From: Acetobacter musti
Lineage (GTDB): Bacteria > Pseudomonadota > Alphaproteobacteria > Acetobacterales > Acetobacteraceae
Direction of reading: 5' to 3'
Assembly: GCF_011516835.1 (NCBI RefSeq)
Contig: NZ_WOTB01000010.1
Location: forward strand, 62,001 to 126,000
Length of the DNA: 64,000 nt
Under the pieces are notes generated by a model that worked only from the letters and a program-made list of their open reading frames with translations, searched no databases and was not told where the DNA came from. Shown here piece after piece: positions 44,752-53,514 of the stretch (within the stretch, counting starts at the first letter, position 1; each line of letters begins with the position of its first letter). The position numbers and the translations under genes are program-made.

Positions 44752-46068
44752 TCAGAAACGCGATCTGATCCCGAAACCGACAACATTTGCATGATTGCTG
44801 TACTCGCCGACGATCTGCCCCGCCGTCGCCGCGGACGAACTGCTGATCGGCGCCGACGCAAAGAACAGATGCGCGAAGGAAAGTTCCATCGTCAGCTGCC
44901 TGATCGGCGAATACTCAGCGCCAAATCCAAGAGTGTACCGGCTTGCATCCGGCGCACGGGTAAACCGCGATTCAATGTCCGCCGGACTCTGATCGTAGCT
45001 GAAGCCGCCACGCAGCGTCACATTCGACAGAACACGGTAGGACGCGCTCACCCCGCCAAACCAGGAATTATGCCACCTGACCGGAATCGTCGTGTCGAGT
45101 CCCCCGTGATCCGAAACCGCGTTCAGACTCTGCAGCAGCGACCAGTGCGTCCACTCCCCCTGCATCATAAGCGTCCATCGTGACGAAAGTTTATGTGTAA
45201 AACCGAAGGAAACCGAATCCGGAAGCGTCACCTGCATCTTCGAATGACCGCTCTCCGCCGCCAGAAGCGCATCCACCTGCGGCTGACTGGCCGAAAGCGT
45301 GAGCGGCGGCGCGAATTTCAGCTTGGTCGCAACCGGATAGGAAATCCGCGAACGGTAGGTGATCCCGATCTGCGTCCTGTCATCAAAACGATAAATCGCA
45401 CCCGCCGAATACCCGAAGCCAAACCCATTGCCGGCCAGACTCGCATTCGTGGGACCATAAGCGTTCAGCGCACCCAGATTGGCCGTCTCCGTGAAACGAC
45501 CCTGCAGAAAACCGAAGCGCGGCCCGACACCGATCACAAGATGCGGCGTCACCTTGTAAGAAACGGCAAGAGCAAGCTCATAGTCCGATATGGACGTCAC
45601 CAGGCTCTGATACCGCCCCACCCAGTTCTCAGGATAATTCATTCTCAGGCCATACGGCGTCGCAGCCCCGTAACCGACCGCCCAGCGATCGTTTATCTTC
45701 CAGACTCCATAGCCCGAAGCCGTCGCCGCCGCGCTGATGTTCTTGTTTCCGTTGGTGCCCGGCGTCGTCACACCAGGACCAAAGTAGTTCTGCCCGGAAA
45801 ATTTCGCGGACGGCCCAACATAGAAAGCGTTGCCCTCAAGCTCGCTGTACTCAAGCAGCGACATCCCCGCCGGATTGAGCAGCACCGTCGACGCATCCGT
45901 CGCCCGGCTGACACCGCCGACATACGCACTGGCGACAGACGTCGCATCGGTCTCCCGCAATGCGAAGCCGGCCGCGAAAGCAGGACCGGATAAAAGAAAC
46001 GCACCGGGCACAAAAAAAGCCAGTGTGGCCGCTGTCCCGAATGCCGTTGCCGCAGGAAAATATTTCAT
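44752..46068 (-). CDS. fadL: Outer-membrane fatty-acid transporter, OmpP1/FadL family
   Basis: A 438-residue outer-membrane barrel of the FadL family, importing long-chain fatty acids. Signal peptide MKYFPAATAFGTAATLAFFV to about AFA (residue 32). The mature N-terminus GFALRETDATSVASAYVGG and the segment STVLLNPAGMS form the plug (hatch) typical of FadL. It ends in Phe (GIRSRF), consistent with barrel insertion. The start at 46068 was chosen for the signal peptide. It is transcribed away from fadA; MerR-type operator 1 lies 64 bases upstream. Confidence 0.92.
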   Translation of the reverse strand: MKYFPAATAFGTAATLAFFVPGAFLLSGPAFAAGFALRETDATSVASAYVGGVSRATDASTVLLNPAGMSLLEYSELEGNAFYVGPSAKFSGQNYFGPGVTTPGTNGNKNISAAATASGYGVWKINDRWAVGYGAATPYGLRMNYPENWVGRYQSLVTSISDYELALAVSYKVTPHLVIGVGPRFGFLQGRFTETANLGALNAYGPTNASLAGNGFGFGYSAGAIYRFDDRTQIGITYRSRISYPVATKLKFAPPLTLSASQPQVDALLAAESGHSKMQVTLPDSVSFGFTHKLSSRWTLMMQGEWTHWSLLQSLNAVSDHGGLDTTIPVRWHNSWFGGVSASYRVLSNVTLRGGFSYDQSPADIESRFTRAPDASRYTLGFGAEYSPIRQLTMELSFAHLFFASAPISSSSAATAGQIVGEYSNHANVVGFGIRSRF

Positions 46069-46131
46069 TGTTTTTTCCTTCCCGATGCCGCTCCCGTGCG
46101 GAGCGGCCTGCGGGTGATCACCTTCTTCAGG

Positions 46132-46147
46132 GTGACGTTTACGTAAC
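46132..46147 (-). promoter_or_regulatory. MerR-type operator 1 (fadL side)
   Basis: GTGACGTTTACGTAAC; on the minus strand it reads TTACGTAAACGTCAC. It differs from operator 2 by one base. The ACGTNNNACGT-like dyad (ACGTTTACGT) resembles operators of LiuR-type MerR regulators. It lies 64 bases before the fadL start. Confidence 0.65.
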
Positions 46148-46282
46148 ACTCTATGCATAAGAGATACTCGCGAGGCAAGTAAAACGCGTCCGAATTGCCC
46201 GTTTCCCGTTCACACAATCTCGATTATCAGCCGGCAATCAACGAATCGTGCGCCAGTAAGAAATCATATTTGCATAATGTTT

Positions 46283-46297
46283 ATTCATGATATGAAT
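46283..46297. promoter_or_regulatory. ATTCAT-N3-ATGAAT dyad
   Basis: Perfect 6-bp inverted repeat ATTCATGATATGAAT in the AT-rich centre of the fadL/fadA gap, seven bases before operator 2. It may overlap a promoter (TATGAA) for fadA or be an operator of its own; undecided. Confidence 0.35.
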
Positions 46298-46303
46298 GTG
46301 TGT

Positions 46304-46320
46304 GTTTACGTATACGTCAC
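46304..46320 (+). promoter_or_regulatory. MerR-type operator 2 (fadA side)
   Basis: GTTTACGTATACGTCAC with core dyad ACGTATACGT. The 15-base TTACGTATACGTCAC is one base different from operator 1 read on the other strand. It lies 70 bases before the fadA start. The regulator is probably the MerR protein encoded at 52590. Confidence 0.7.
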
Positions 46321-46389
46321 CCACGCGACAGCCATAAAACACAGGCCGAAACAGCAGGGATGACGCCGAACGCAGAGGAGTCCCCGCCC

Positions 46390-47526
46390 ATGAATTCAGT
46401 CGTCATCGCAGGATATGTGAGGTCGCCATTCCAGCCGGCACGCAGGGGCGAACTGGTGCGCACCCGCCCCGATGATCTCGCCGCCCTCGTCGTCCGCGCC
46501 CTCGTCGAACGCACAGGCGTCCCCCCCGCCGATATCGAGGACCTCATCCTCGGCTGCGCGTTCCCCGAAGGCGAACAGGGCATCAATATCGGCCGCATCG
46601 TCAGCATCCTCGCCGAACTGCCCCTCTCCGTCGCCGGCATGACCGTCAACCGCTTCTGCGGCTCGTCCATGCAGTCCGTCCACATCGCGGCAGGCGCCAT
46701 CAGCATGGGCGCCGGCGACGCCTTCATCTGCGCCGGCGTGGAAAGCATGACCCGCGTCCCGATGGGCGGCTTCAACCCGATGCCCAACCCGGCTCTTTAT
46801 AAAAAACGCCCCGGCGTCTACATGGACATGGGAATCACCGCCGAAAACGTCGCGAAGAAATACGAAATCAGCCGGGAACAGCAGGAACAGTTCGCGCTCC
46901 GCAGTCAGACCCGCACCAGAGAGGCCATCAGCGCCGGCCGCCTCGCCGATGAAATCGTCGCCATACAGACCCCCTCAGGCGCCGTTACCAGAGACGGATG
47001 CCCCCGCCCGGACACCACAGCGGAAGCCCTCGCCGGTCTGAAACCCGCCTTCGATGTCTCAGGCAGCGTCACGGCCGGCACCTCCTCCCCCCTGACAGAC
47101 GGCGCCGCCGCCGTTCTCGTCTGCTCCGAACAATACGCGGATCGCAACGGGCTCGAAAAAATGGCCCGCATCCGCTCCTTCGCCGTCTCCGGCTGCGAAC
47201 CCGAAATCATGGGCATCGGCCCGGTCCAGGCGACACGCAAAGCCCTCTCCCGCGCAGGACTCAGTATAGACGACATCGGCGTCGTCGAACTGAACGAAGC
47301 CTTCGCCTCGCAGTCCCTGGCCTGCATCCGCGAACTCGGCCTGCGCGACGAAACCATCAATATCGATGGCGGCGCCATCGCCCTCGGCCACCCCCTCGGC
47401 GCCACCGGCGCGCGAATCACCGGTAAGGCCGCGCAGCTCCTGAAACGCGAAAACGCCCGCTACGCACTCGCAACACAATGCATCGGCGGTGGTCAGGGCA
47501 TCGCCACCATCCTGGAGCGGATCTGA
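46390..47526 (+). CDS. fadA: Acetyl-CoA acyltransferase (3-ketoacyl-CoA thiolase)
   Basis: A 378-residue thiolase, catalysing the last step of beta-oxidation. The acyl-accepting cysteine is in VNRFCGSSMQSVHIAA (about residue 87). The second motif NEAFASQSLA and the GHPLGATGARI and CIGGGQG (catalytic Cys/His) motifs complete the site. The start at 46390 has GAGGAG upstream; the longer frame lacks a ribosome site. The stop overlaps the start of the next gene (TGATG), so it is the first gene of fadA-fadN-type-fadE. It is divergent from fadL, with MerR operators between. Confidence 0.94.
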   Translation: MNSVVIAGYVRSPFQPARRGELVRTRPDDLAALVVRALVERTGVPPADIEDLILGCAFPEGEQGINIGRIVSILAELPLSVAGMTVNRFCGSSMQSVHIAAGAISMGAGDAFICAGVESMTRVPMGGFNPMPNPALYKKRPGVYMDMGITAENVAKKYEISREQQEQFALRSQTRTREAISAGRLADEIVAIQTPSGAVTRDGCPRPDTTAEALAGLKPAFDVSGSVTAGTSSPLTDGAAAVLVCSEQYADRNGLEKMARIRSFAVSGCEPEIMGIGPVQATRKALSRAGLSIDDIGVVELNEAFASQSLACIRELGLRDETINIDGGAIALGHPLGATGARITGKAAQLLKRENARYALATQCIGGGQGIATILERI

Positions 47527-49874
47527 TGGACCAGAGCGCAAAACCCGCCACCGCGCCGGACAGCCCCCCGGCACTCTCCCGCATCTGCGTCATCGGCGCC
47601 GGCGTCATGGGCTCGGCCATCGCCGCCCACATCGCCAGCGCCGGCGTGCCCGTCCTGCTGCTCGACCGCCCGGAAGGCGACGACCGCAGCAGCCTGGCGA
47701 AAAACGCCGTCGCACGCATGCTGAAAACCGAACCCGCGCCCTTCATGGACCCCGCCGCCGCGAAACTGATCCAGCCCGGCAACACGGAGGACGATCTCGG
47801 CGCCATCGCCGGATGCGACTGGATCATCGAGGCGATCATCGAGCGCCCGGACCTGAAACAGGCGCTCTACAGGAAACTCGACACCGTGCGCCGCCCCGGC
47901 ACGCCGGTCAGTTCGAACACCTCAACAATCCCGCTCGCCGCCCTCACCGCCGGTATGCCGGAGAGTTTTAAACGCGACTTCCTCATCACGCATTTTTTCA
48001 ATCCCCCACGCTATATGCGGCTGCTCGAAATCGTCGGCGGCCCGGAAACGGACAGCGCCCATATCGCGAAACTGACCGGATTCTGTGACCGCGTTCTCGG
48101 CAAAACAGTCGTAAAGGCCAAAGACACACCGGGTTTCATCGCAAACCGCATCGGTACGTTCTGGATGCTCGTCGCCGTCAGAGCCGCCATCGAAAACGGC
48201 CTCACCGTCGAACAGGTCGACGCCGTCATCGGCCGCCCCTTCGGCATCCCGAAAACCGGCGTCTTCGGCCTGATCGATCTCGTCGGCGTGGATCTCATGC
48301 CGCATATCAACGCCAGCATGAAAGCCACCCTGCCGCCCGGCGACCGCTACCGCGCCTTCGCCGACGACATCCCCCTCATCGGAAAAATGATCGAAACCGG
48401 CCACACCGGCAGAAAGGGAAAAGGCGGCTTCTACCGGCTGACCCGGAAAGACAGTGAAAAAATCAAGGAATCCATCAGCCTGACAACCGGCGAATACGCC
48501 CCGTCCGAACGCTTCCGGCTCCCGTCCCATATCAGACACGCCAGTGACCTGATGACCGCGCCCGACCAGCACGGCATCTACGCGCGCCGCGTGATGGGCG
48601 AAACCCTCGCCTATGCCGCCTCCCTCGTGCCCGAAATCTCCGATGACATCACCGGCGTCGATAAAGCCATGGAGCTCGGCTTCAACTGGAAGAAAGGCCC
48701 CTTCGCCCTGATCGACGAAATCGGCCCCGCCCGCTTCGCCGCGCTGCTACAGGCGGAAAACATCCCGGTCCCGCCACTCGTGGAGAAAGTCGGTTCCGGA
48801 AAATTCTATGAAGACCGCGATAACATCAGAAACGCCTTCTCCCCGGACGGAACATACAAACCCGTCCCCCGCGCCGACGGAATCCTGCTGCTCGAAGACA
48901 TCCGCAGACGCGGCAGGCCCGTTCTCGGCGACAAATCCGGCGCCCTGTGGGATCTCGGAGACGGCGTCGCCTGCTTCGAAATCACCACCAAAATGAACAC
49001 GTTCGACGACGGCGTTCTCGCCCTCCTCGAAAAATCAGTCAGCCATGTAAAGGAAAATTTCAAGGCGCTCGTCCTGTACTCCGACGCGGACAATTTCTCC
49101 GCCGGCGCCAATATCGGCCTCGCCCTGTTCGCGGCCAACATGGCGGCATGGGAGGAAATCAGAAAACTGACAGCGAAAGGCCAGACCGTTCTCAAAGCCC
49201 TGAAATACGCCCCGTTCCCCGTCGTCGCGGCCCCGGCCGGCCTGGCGCTCGGCGGCGGCTGCGAATTCATGCTGCACGCCGACGCCATCCAGGCCCATGC
49301 CGAACTCTATGCCGGCCTCGTCGAATGCGGCGTCGGCCTGATCCCCGGCTGGGGCGGCTGCGGCGAAATGCTCCTGCGCCTCCGCGCCGACCCGCGCACA
49401 CCGCACGGCCCCATCCCGGCCACCCGCGAGGTCTTCGAGATGATCGCCACCGCCCGCGTGTCAAAATCGGCGGCCGAGGCGCGCCGTATGCACCTTCTGA
49501 GAAAAGACGACGGCATCACCATGAATCGCGATCGCGTTCTGGCCGACGCCAAAGCCCGCGCCCTCTCCATGGCCGAAGGCTATGTCGCCCCCGAACAGCC
49601 GGAATTCCGCGTCGCCGGCGAGTCCGGACGCACCGCCTTCACCATGGCCGTCGACGGAATGGCCAGACAGGGTCTCGTCACATCGCATGACCGGACCGTC
49701 TCCGGCGAACTGGCCATCGTCCTGACCGGAAACGGCCACGACGTGACCGAAATCGTCACCGAGCAGCAGATGCTGGATCTCGAGGCCGCCTCCTTCATGC
49801 GCCTGATCCGCACCACACCCACTCTCGACCGGATCGGGCACATGCTCGAAACCGGCAAACCCCTCAGAAACTGA
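47526..49874 (+). CDS. 3-hydroxyacyl-CoA dehydrogenase / enoyl-CoA hydratase (FadN-type order)
   Basis: A 782-residue bifunctional beta-oxidation enzyme. The NAD motif VIGAGVMGSAIAAHI is at residues 18-32, so the dehydrogenase half comes first (HFFNPPRYMRLLEIV, about 155-170). The enoyl-CoA hydratase/isomerase half follows (about 490-680; FSAGANIGLALF and GLALGGGCEFMLHADAIQ). This is the order of B. subtilis FadN, the reverse of E. coli FadB/FadJ. It starts within the fadA stop (TGATG) and is followed by fadE after 18 bases. Confidence 0.93.
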   Translation: MDQSAKPATAPDSPPALSRICVIGAGVMGSAIAAHIASAGVPVLLLDRPEGDDRSSLAKNAVARMLKTEPAPFMDPAAAKLIQPGNTEDDLGAIAGCDWIIEAIIERPDLKQALYRKLDTVRRPGTPVSSNTSTIPLAALTAGMPESFKRDFLITHFFNPPRYMRLLEIVGGPETDSAHIAKLTGFCDRVLGKTVVKAKDTPGFIANRIGTFWMLVAVRAAIENGLTVEQVDAVIGRPFGIPKTGVFGLIDLVGVDLMPHINASMKATLPPGDRYRAFADDIPLIGKMIETGHTGRKGKGGFYRLTRKDSEKIKESISLTTGEYAPSERFRLPSHIRHASDLMTAPDQHGIYARRVMGETLAYAASLVPEISDDITGVDKAMELGFNWKKGPFALIDEIGPARFAALLQAENIPVPPLVEKVGSGKFYEDRDNIRNAFSPDGTYKPVPRADGILLLEDIRRRGRPVLGDKSGALWDLGDGVACFEITTKMNTFDDGVLALLEKSVSHVKENFKALVLYSDADNFSAGANIGLALFAANMAAWEEIRKLTAKGQTVLKALKYAPFPVVAAPAGLALGGGCEFMLHADAIQAHAELYAGLVECGVGLIPGWGGCGEMLLRLRADPRTPHGPIPATREVFEMIATARVSKSAAEARRMHLLRKDDGITMNRDRVLADAKARALSMAEGYVAPEQPEFRVAGESGRTAFTMAVDGMARQGLVTSHDRTVSGELAIVLTGNGHDVTEIVTEQQMLDLEAASFMRLIRTTPTLDRIGHMLETGKPLRN

Positions 49875-49892
49875 ACGACGGGGAAAACAGAT

Positions 49893-51683
49893 ATGCAGAC
49901 CTACACCCCCCCGCTCCGCGACATGAAATTCGTCATCAGCGAACTGCATGACTTCTCGCGACTCACGAAACTCGATGCGTTCTCCGCCATCGATGCCGAT
50001 CTCGCGGAGACCGTCCTCGAAGAGGCCGGAAAATTCGTCTCCGAAGTGCTGCTGCCCCTCAACGTCATCGGGGACAGAGAAGGCTGCCGGCTTGAGAACG
50101 GCATCGTCCGCACGCCCACAGGCTTCAGGGAAGCCTACGCCGCCTTCTGCGAGGCCGGCTGGTCCTCCGTCACCGGCCTGCCGGATTACGGCGGCCAGGG
50201 CCTGCCCGAAACGATCGGCATGCTGATCTCGGAGATGATCTGCTCCGCCAATCTCTCCTTCGGCCTCTATCCCGGCCTGACGAACGGCGCGATGACCGCC
50301 CTCCGCAAATACGGCTCGGAGGATCTGAAATCACGTTACCTGGAAAAGATGATCAGCGGCACATGGTCCGCCAGCATGTGCCTCACCGAAGCCCAGTGCG
50401 GCACCGATCTCGGCCTCGTCCGCACCCGCGCCACTCCGGCCGATGACGGCTCATGGCGCGTCACCGGCTCGAAAATCTTCATCTCCGCCGGCGACCATGA
50501 CCTGACAGAAAACATCGTCCACCTCGTCCTCGCCCGCCTCCCGGACGCCCCCGCCGGCATCAAAGGCATCAGCCTGTTCCTCGTCCCGAAATTCCTGCCG
50601 CGCGAAGACGGCAGCCCCGGCGAGCGTAACGGCGTCGTCTGCACGGCTCTCGAACATAAAATGGGCATCAGAGGCTCCGCCACCTGCCAGCTCAGCTTCG
50701 ACGACGCAAAAGGCTGGCTCGTCGGGCAGGCCCATAAAGGCATGCAGGCCATGTTCGCCATGATGAACAGCGAACGCCTCGGCGTCGGCATCCAGGGCCT
50801 CGGCATCGCCGAAATCTCCTACCAGAGCGCGGTCGCCTACGCGAAAGACCGCCTGCAGGGCCGCTCCCTCGCCGGAACCCGCTACCCGAACCTCCCGGCC
50901 GACCCGATCATCGTCCACCCCGATGTCCGCCGCATGCTGATGACCATGCGCGTCACCGCCGAAGGCTGCCGCGCCCTCGGCGCCTGGGTCGCCGGAGAAC
51001 TCGACATCTCCGAACACGGCGCCAGCGAAACCGAACGCCGCGACGCGGAGGATTTCGTCGCGCTGATGACCCCCGTCGTCAAAGCCATGTTCACCGATCT
51101 CGGCAATGACGCCGCGAATCTCGCCGTCCAGACCTATGGCGGCCACGGTTACATCGTGGATCACGGCGTCGAACAGCTCGCCCGCGATTCCCGAATCGCC
51201 ATGATCTATGAAGGCACGAACGGAATCCAGGCCCTCGATCTCGTCGGCCGGAAACTCCCCGCGCATACAGGCCGGAACCTGCGCGGCCTGTTCCACCCGG
51301 TCTCCCGCTTCATCGAGGAAAACAGATCCCATCCGGCCCTCGGCAAAATGACCGGACATCTCGAACGCGCTTTCGGCGCGCTCCAGCTCGCCACCGGACA
51401 CATCGCTCAGCGCGGCATGAGCGACCCGGAAGAAGCCGCCGCCGCCGCAACCGATTATCTCCGCCTCACCGGCCTCGTCGCCCTGGCCTTTCTCTGGGCG
51501 CGCACCGCGCAGATCGCCGGATCGAAAACAGACGCGCAGGGTCCCGACAAAGCGTTCTACGCCGCCAAACTGAGCTCGGCGCAGTTTTTCTACGATCGCA
51601 TCCTCCCCGACACCGCCGCCCTGTATCTCAAAATCAAATCAGGAAAAGCCTCGATGATGAGCCTTCCGGAAGACGTTTTCTGA
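49893..51683 (+). CDS. fadE: Acyl-CoA dehydrogenase, FadE-type with C-terminal extension
   Basis: A 596-residue FAD enzyme for the first step of beta-oxidation. Landmarks are MCLTEAQCGTDLGLVRTRA (FAD/substrate loop), TYGGHGYIVDHGVEQLARD and MIYEGTNGIQALDLVGRK, which holds the catalytic Glu. About 130 extra C-terminal residues (PVSRFIEENRS to the end) form the acyl-CoA-dh C-terminal domain seen in the 590-600-residue class. GGGGAAA precedes the ATG. It is the third gene of the beta-oxidation operon. A thioesterase follows. Confidence 0.92.
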   Translation: MQTYTPPLRDMKFVISELHDFSRLTKLDAFSAIDADLAETVLEEAGKFVSEVLLPLNVIGDREGCRLENGIVRTPTGFREAYAAFCEAGWSSVTGLPDYGGQGLPETIGMLISEMICSANLSFGLYPGLTNGAMTALRKYGSEDLKSRYLEKMISGTWSASMCLTEAQCGTDLGLVRTRATPADDGSWRVTGSKIFISAGDHDLTENIVHLVLARLPDAPAGIKGISLFLVPKFLPREDGSPGERNGVVCTALEHKMGIRGSATCQLSFDDAKGWLVGQAHKGMQAMFAMMNSERLGVGIQGLGIAEISYQSAVAYAKDRLQGRSLAGTRYPNLPADPIIVHPDVRRMLMTMRVTAEGCRALGAWVAGELDISEHGASETERRDAEDFVALMTPVVKAMFTDLGNDAANLAVQTYGGHGYIVDHGVEQLARDSRIAMIYEGTNGIQALDLVGRKLPAHTGRNLRGLFHPVSRFIEENRSHPALGKMTGHLERAFGALQLATGHIAQRGMSDPEEAAAAATDYLRLTGLVALAFLWARTAQIAGSKTDAQGPDKAFYAAKLSSAQFFYDRILPDTAALYLKIKSGKASMMSLPEDVF

Positions 51684-51873
51684 CCGCCACACCCCGCGCG
51701 GCCCTGTCCCTGTCCCGGTCCCCTGTCCGACAGCAGGGCCGCGCCGGGACACACGCCATCAGCGCCCCCACTCCACCAGCCAGACCCCGCAATATCCGCC
51801 CCCCTCTTCAGCGCCCGCCCGAAAGCCAGTCTCCCGCATCCGACCCCGACAACCCGCCGGAAAGACCGACACC

Positions 51874-52371
51874 ATGACCCCAGCCCGCCCCGCCGAACCG
51901 CCGGCGCCCCTGCCAGCACATTTCCTGTCGATCCCCGTCTTTGGCCACTCGGGCTTCGACGCCCTGACCGGCTCCTTCGCCGTCCGGGCCGAAAACGGAC
52001 ATCTCCTCGCCGGTTTCCGGGTCGAACCGAAACACTGCAATCACGCCGGAACCTGCCACGGCGGCATGCTCGCCACCGTCTGCGACGGTTATCTGGCGAC
52101 AGCCGCCATGTTCGAACACGACCTGCAGGTGCCCATCCTGCCAACCATGTCGCTCACCGTCGATTTCCTCGCCCCCGCCCGCCCCGGCGACTGGGTCGAA
52201 TTCCACGCCGACGTCCTGCGCGTCACCCGCAACGCCGCGTTCGTCCAGGGAATCGGCCGCGTCGGCCCACACCCCGTCATCCGCGCCAGCGGCATCTTCA
52301 AACGCCCGGCCCCGGACCCGAAAGGCTTCGACGCAGGAGAAGAACTCAGAAAACTCCTTCGCACATCATAA
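51874..52371 (+). CDS. PaaI-family hotdog thioesterase
   Basis: A 165-residue hotdog-fold acyl-CoA thioesterase of the PaaI group. The active-site region is NHAGTCHGGMLATVCDGYLA, with the HGG motif and nearby Asp, and the substrate loop is PTMSLTVDFLAPARPGDWVE. It would hydrolyse acyl-CoA esters that stall in beta-oxidation, releasing CoA. It lies 190 bases after fadE on the same strand; a C/G-rich spacer with no clear terminator separates them, so it may belong to the same transcript. Confidence 0.87.
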   Translation: MTPARPAEPPAPLPAHFLSIPVFGHSGFDALTGSFAVRAENGHLLAGFRVEPKHCNHAGTCHGGMLATVCDGYLATAAMFEHDLQVPILPTMSLTVDFLAPARPGDWVEFHADVLRVTRNAAFVQGIGRVGPHPVIRASGIFKRPAPDPKGFDAGEELRKLLRTS

Positions 52372-52589
52372 CGATTCCCCCTCTTGCCCCCATACCGGCA
52401 CCGAAAAACCACAGGGCTGACATTCCCGAAAGAACGTGCTGAATTCACAGCTTCTCCAGTCCGGATTTATCCGCCATCAAGACCCGTCAGATCAGAACAC
52501 ATCAGACCGCAATACAGAACCGCAGTACAGATATGAGGGACCGGACCGGCGTCATCCGCACGGACCGGCCCACAGGCAAGGAACCGTTC

Positions 52590-52994
52590 ATGCCCTCCAC
52601 CGGGAACACGCCGGACACCCGGCTTTTCTCCGTAACGGAACTCTCGCGGGAGCTGGGTATCACCCCGCGCTCCCTGCGCTTCTACGAAGACAAGGGCCTC
52701 ATCTCCCCGGCCCGGTCCGGCACCTCGCGCGTCTATTCAGCCCGGGACCGCGCCCGCGTCAGACTGATCATCCGCGGCAAGCAACTCGGCTTTCCTCTTC
52801 GGGACATCAAGGCTTATCTCGATCTCTACGACGCGGACCCCAAACACCACGCCCAGAAAATGCTGCTGCTCAAAAACGTGCAGAAACGCATGCGCGAACT
52901 CAACGCAATGAACGCCGCAATCGCCGCCACATTGTCAGACCTCGAACATATCCAGCAGACACTGCTCGAATCCTTCGATCAGAACGCCGCCTGA
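52590..52994 (+). CDS. MerR-family regulator, LiuR-like
   Basis: A 134-residue MerR protein. Winged helix-turn-helix at residues 11-80 (FSVTELSRELGITPRSLRFY, EDKGLISPARSG, RVYSARDRARVRLIIRGKQL, GFPLRDIKAYLDLYD). A coiled-coil dimerisation helix follows to the end. There are no metal-binding cysteines. The sequence resembles the LiuR-type regulators of branched-chain and fatty-acid catabolism. The ATG at 52590 has AAGGAA upstream; an in-frame upstream start (52533) lacks one. Its probable targets are the two operators between fadL and fadA. Confidence 0.88.
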   Translation: MPSTGNTPDTRLFSVTELSRELGITPRSLRFYEDKGLISPARSGTSRVYSARDRARVRLIIRGKQLGFPLRDIKAYLDLYDADPKHHAQKMLLLKNVQKRMRELNAMNAAIAATLSDLEHIQQTLLESFDQNAA

Positions 52995-53063
52995 TTTCCG
53001 TAAGAGAACACGGCTCCCTCATCATCCCTTTGTTAAGCCAGAGTTCTGGCGGCTGTTTTCAGA

Positions 53064-53146
53064 AAAAAGTTTTCGGGTGTCACCTTTTTCAAAAAGGCGG
53101 TGTTCTCTGAAGCTTTTTGAAAAAAGCTTCACCAAAAACTTTTGTT
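53064..53146 (+). repeat. Repeat A, copy 7 (core flipped relative to flanks)
   Basis: Core forward (CACC/GGTG stem, then GAAGCTT stem). The head-type flank CTTTTGTTTCTTATC lies on its right instead of on its left. It sits between the convergent MerR regulator gene and the small membrane-protein gene. The first stem is shorter than in the other copies. Confidence 0.8.
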
Positions 53147-53199
53147 TCTTATCTCTTCTAAAGACAAGGGCAGAGCGCTGCCCTGCACCCGTTTAAATT

Positions 53200-53259
53200 A
53201 ACAAACCGGGATCAAAGGGACCCCGTCCCTTTGTGGGGTCCGGGGCAAAGCCCCGAAAA
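53200..53259 (+). repeat. Repeat B, copy 4
   Basis: Begins TAACAAACCGGGATCAAAGG and has the stems AAGGGAC/GTCCCTT and CCGGGGC/GCCCCG. It is preceded by a small GGGCAG/CTGCCC hairpin. With repeat A copy 7 it fills the 320-base gap after the MerR regulator gene. Confidence 0.88.
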
Positions 53260-53313
53260 ACCGCCCCGCATCTGCCCTCAGACAAAAAAAACCCGCCCCC
53301 GCCAAGCCAGAAA

Positions 53314-53514
53314 TCACCCCGCCTCATCCCGGTCAAAAAGCGCCCGGCACGCCGCCATACTGCCGCTGACGATAAAAAACAGGCTTCCCAGCGCCACAAT
53401 CACCGTCGGAACGCCAAAAAAGGTCTTCCCGACGAGACTGACAAACGGAATCGTCGCCAGGGTCGCCACAACCGGAAGCCCGAGCCCGACCGCCAGACGA
53501 AGAATACGGGTCAC
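53314..53514 (-). CDS. Small two-helix membrane protein
   Basis: A 66-residue protein with two hydrophobic segments (LRLAVGLGLPVVATLATIPF and VPTVIVALGSLFFIVSGSMA). The start is GTG and overlaps the amidase stop by four bases (GTGA), so it is probably translated from the amidase transcript. It has no clear family match; a loose similarity to short two-helix accessory subunits of solute:sodium symporters is possible but unproven. It ends in RDEAG. Confidence 0.55.
   Translation of the reverse strand: MTRILRLAVGLGLPVVATLATIPFVSLVGKTFFGVPTVIVALGSLFFIVSGSMAACRALFDRDEAG

Noticed and set aside
43675-45183. Antisense frame of 502 codons over fadD and fadL
   Set aside because: Composition dominated by Arg; the opposite frames carry clear FadD and FadL motifs.
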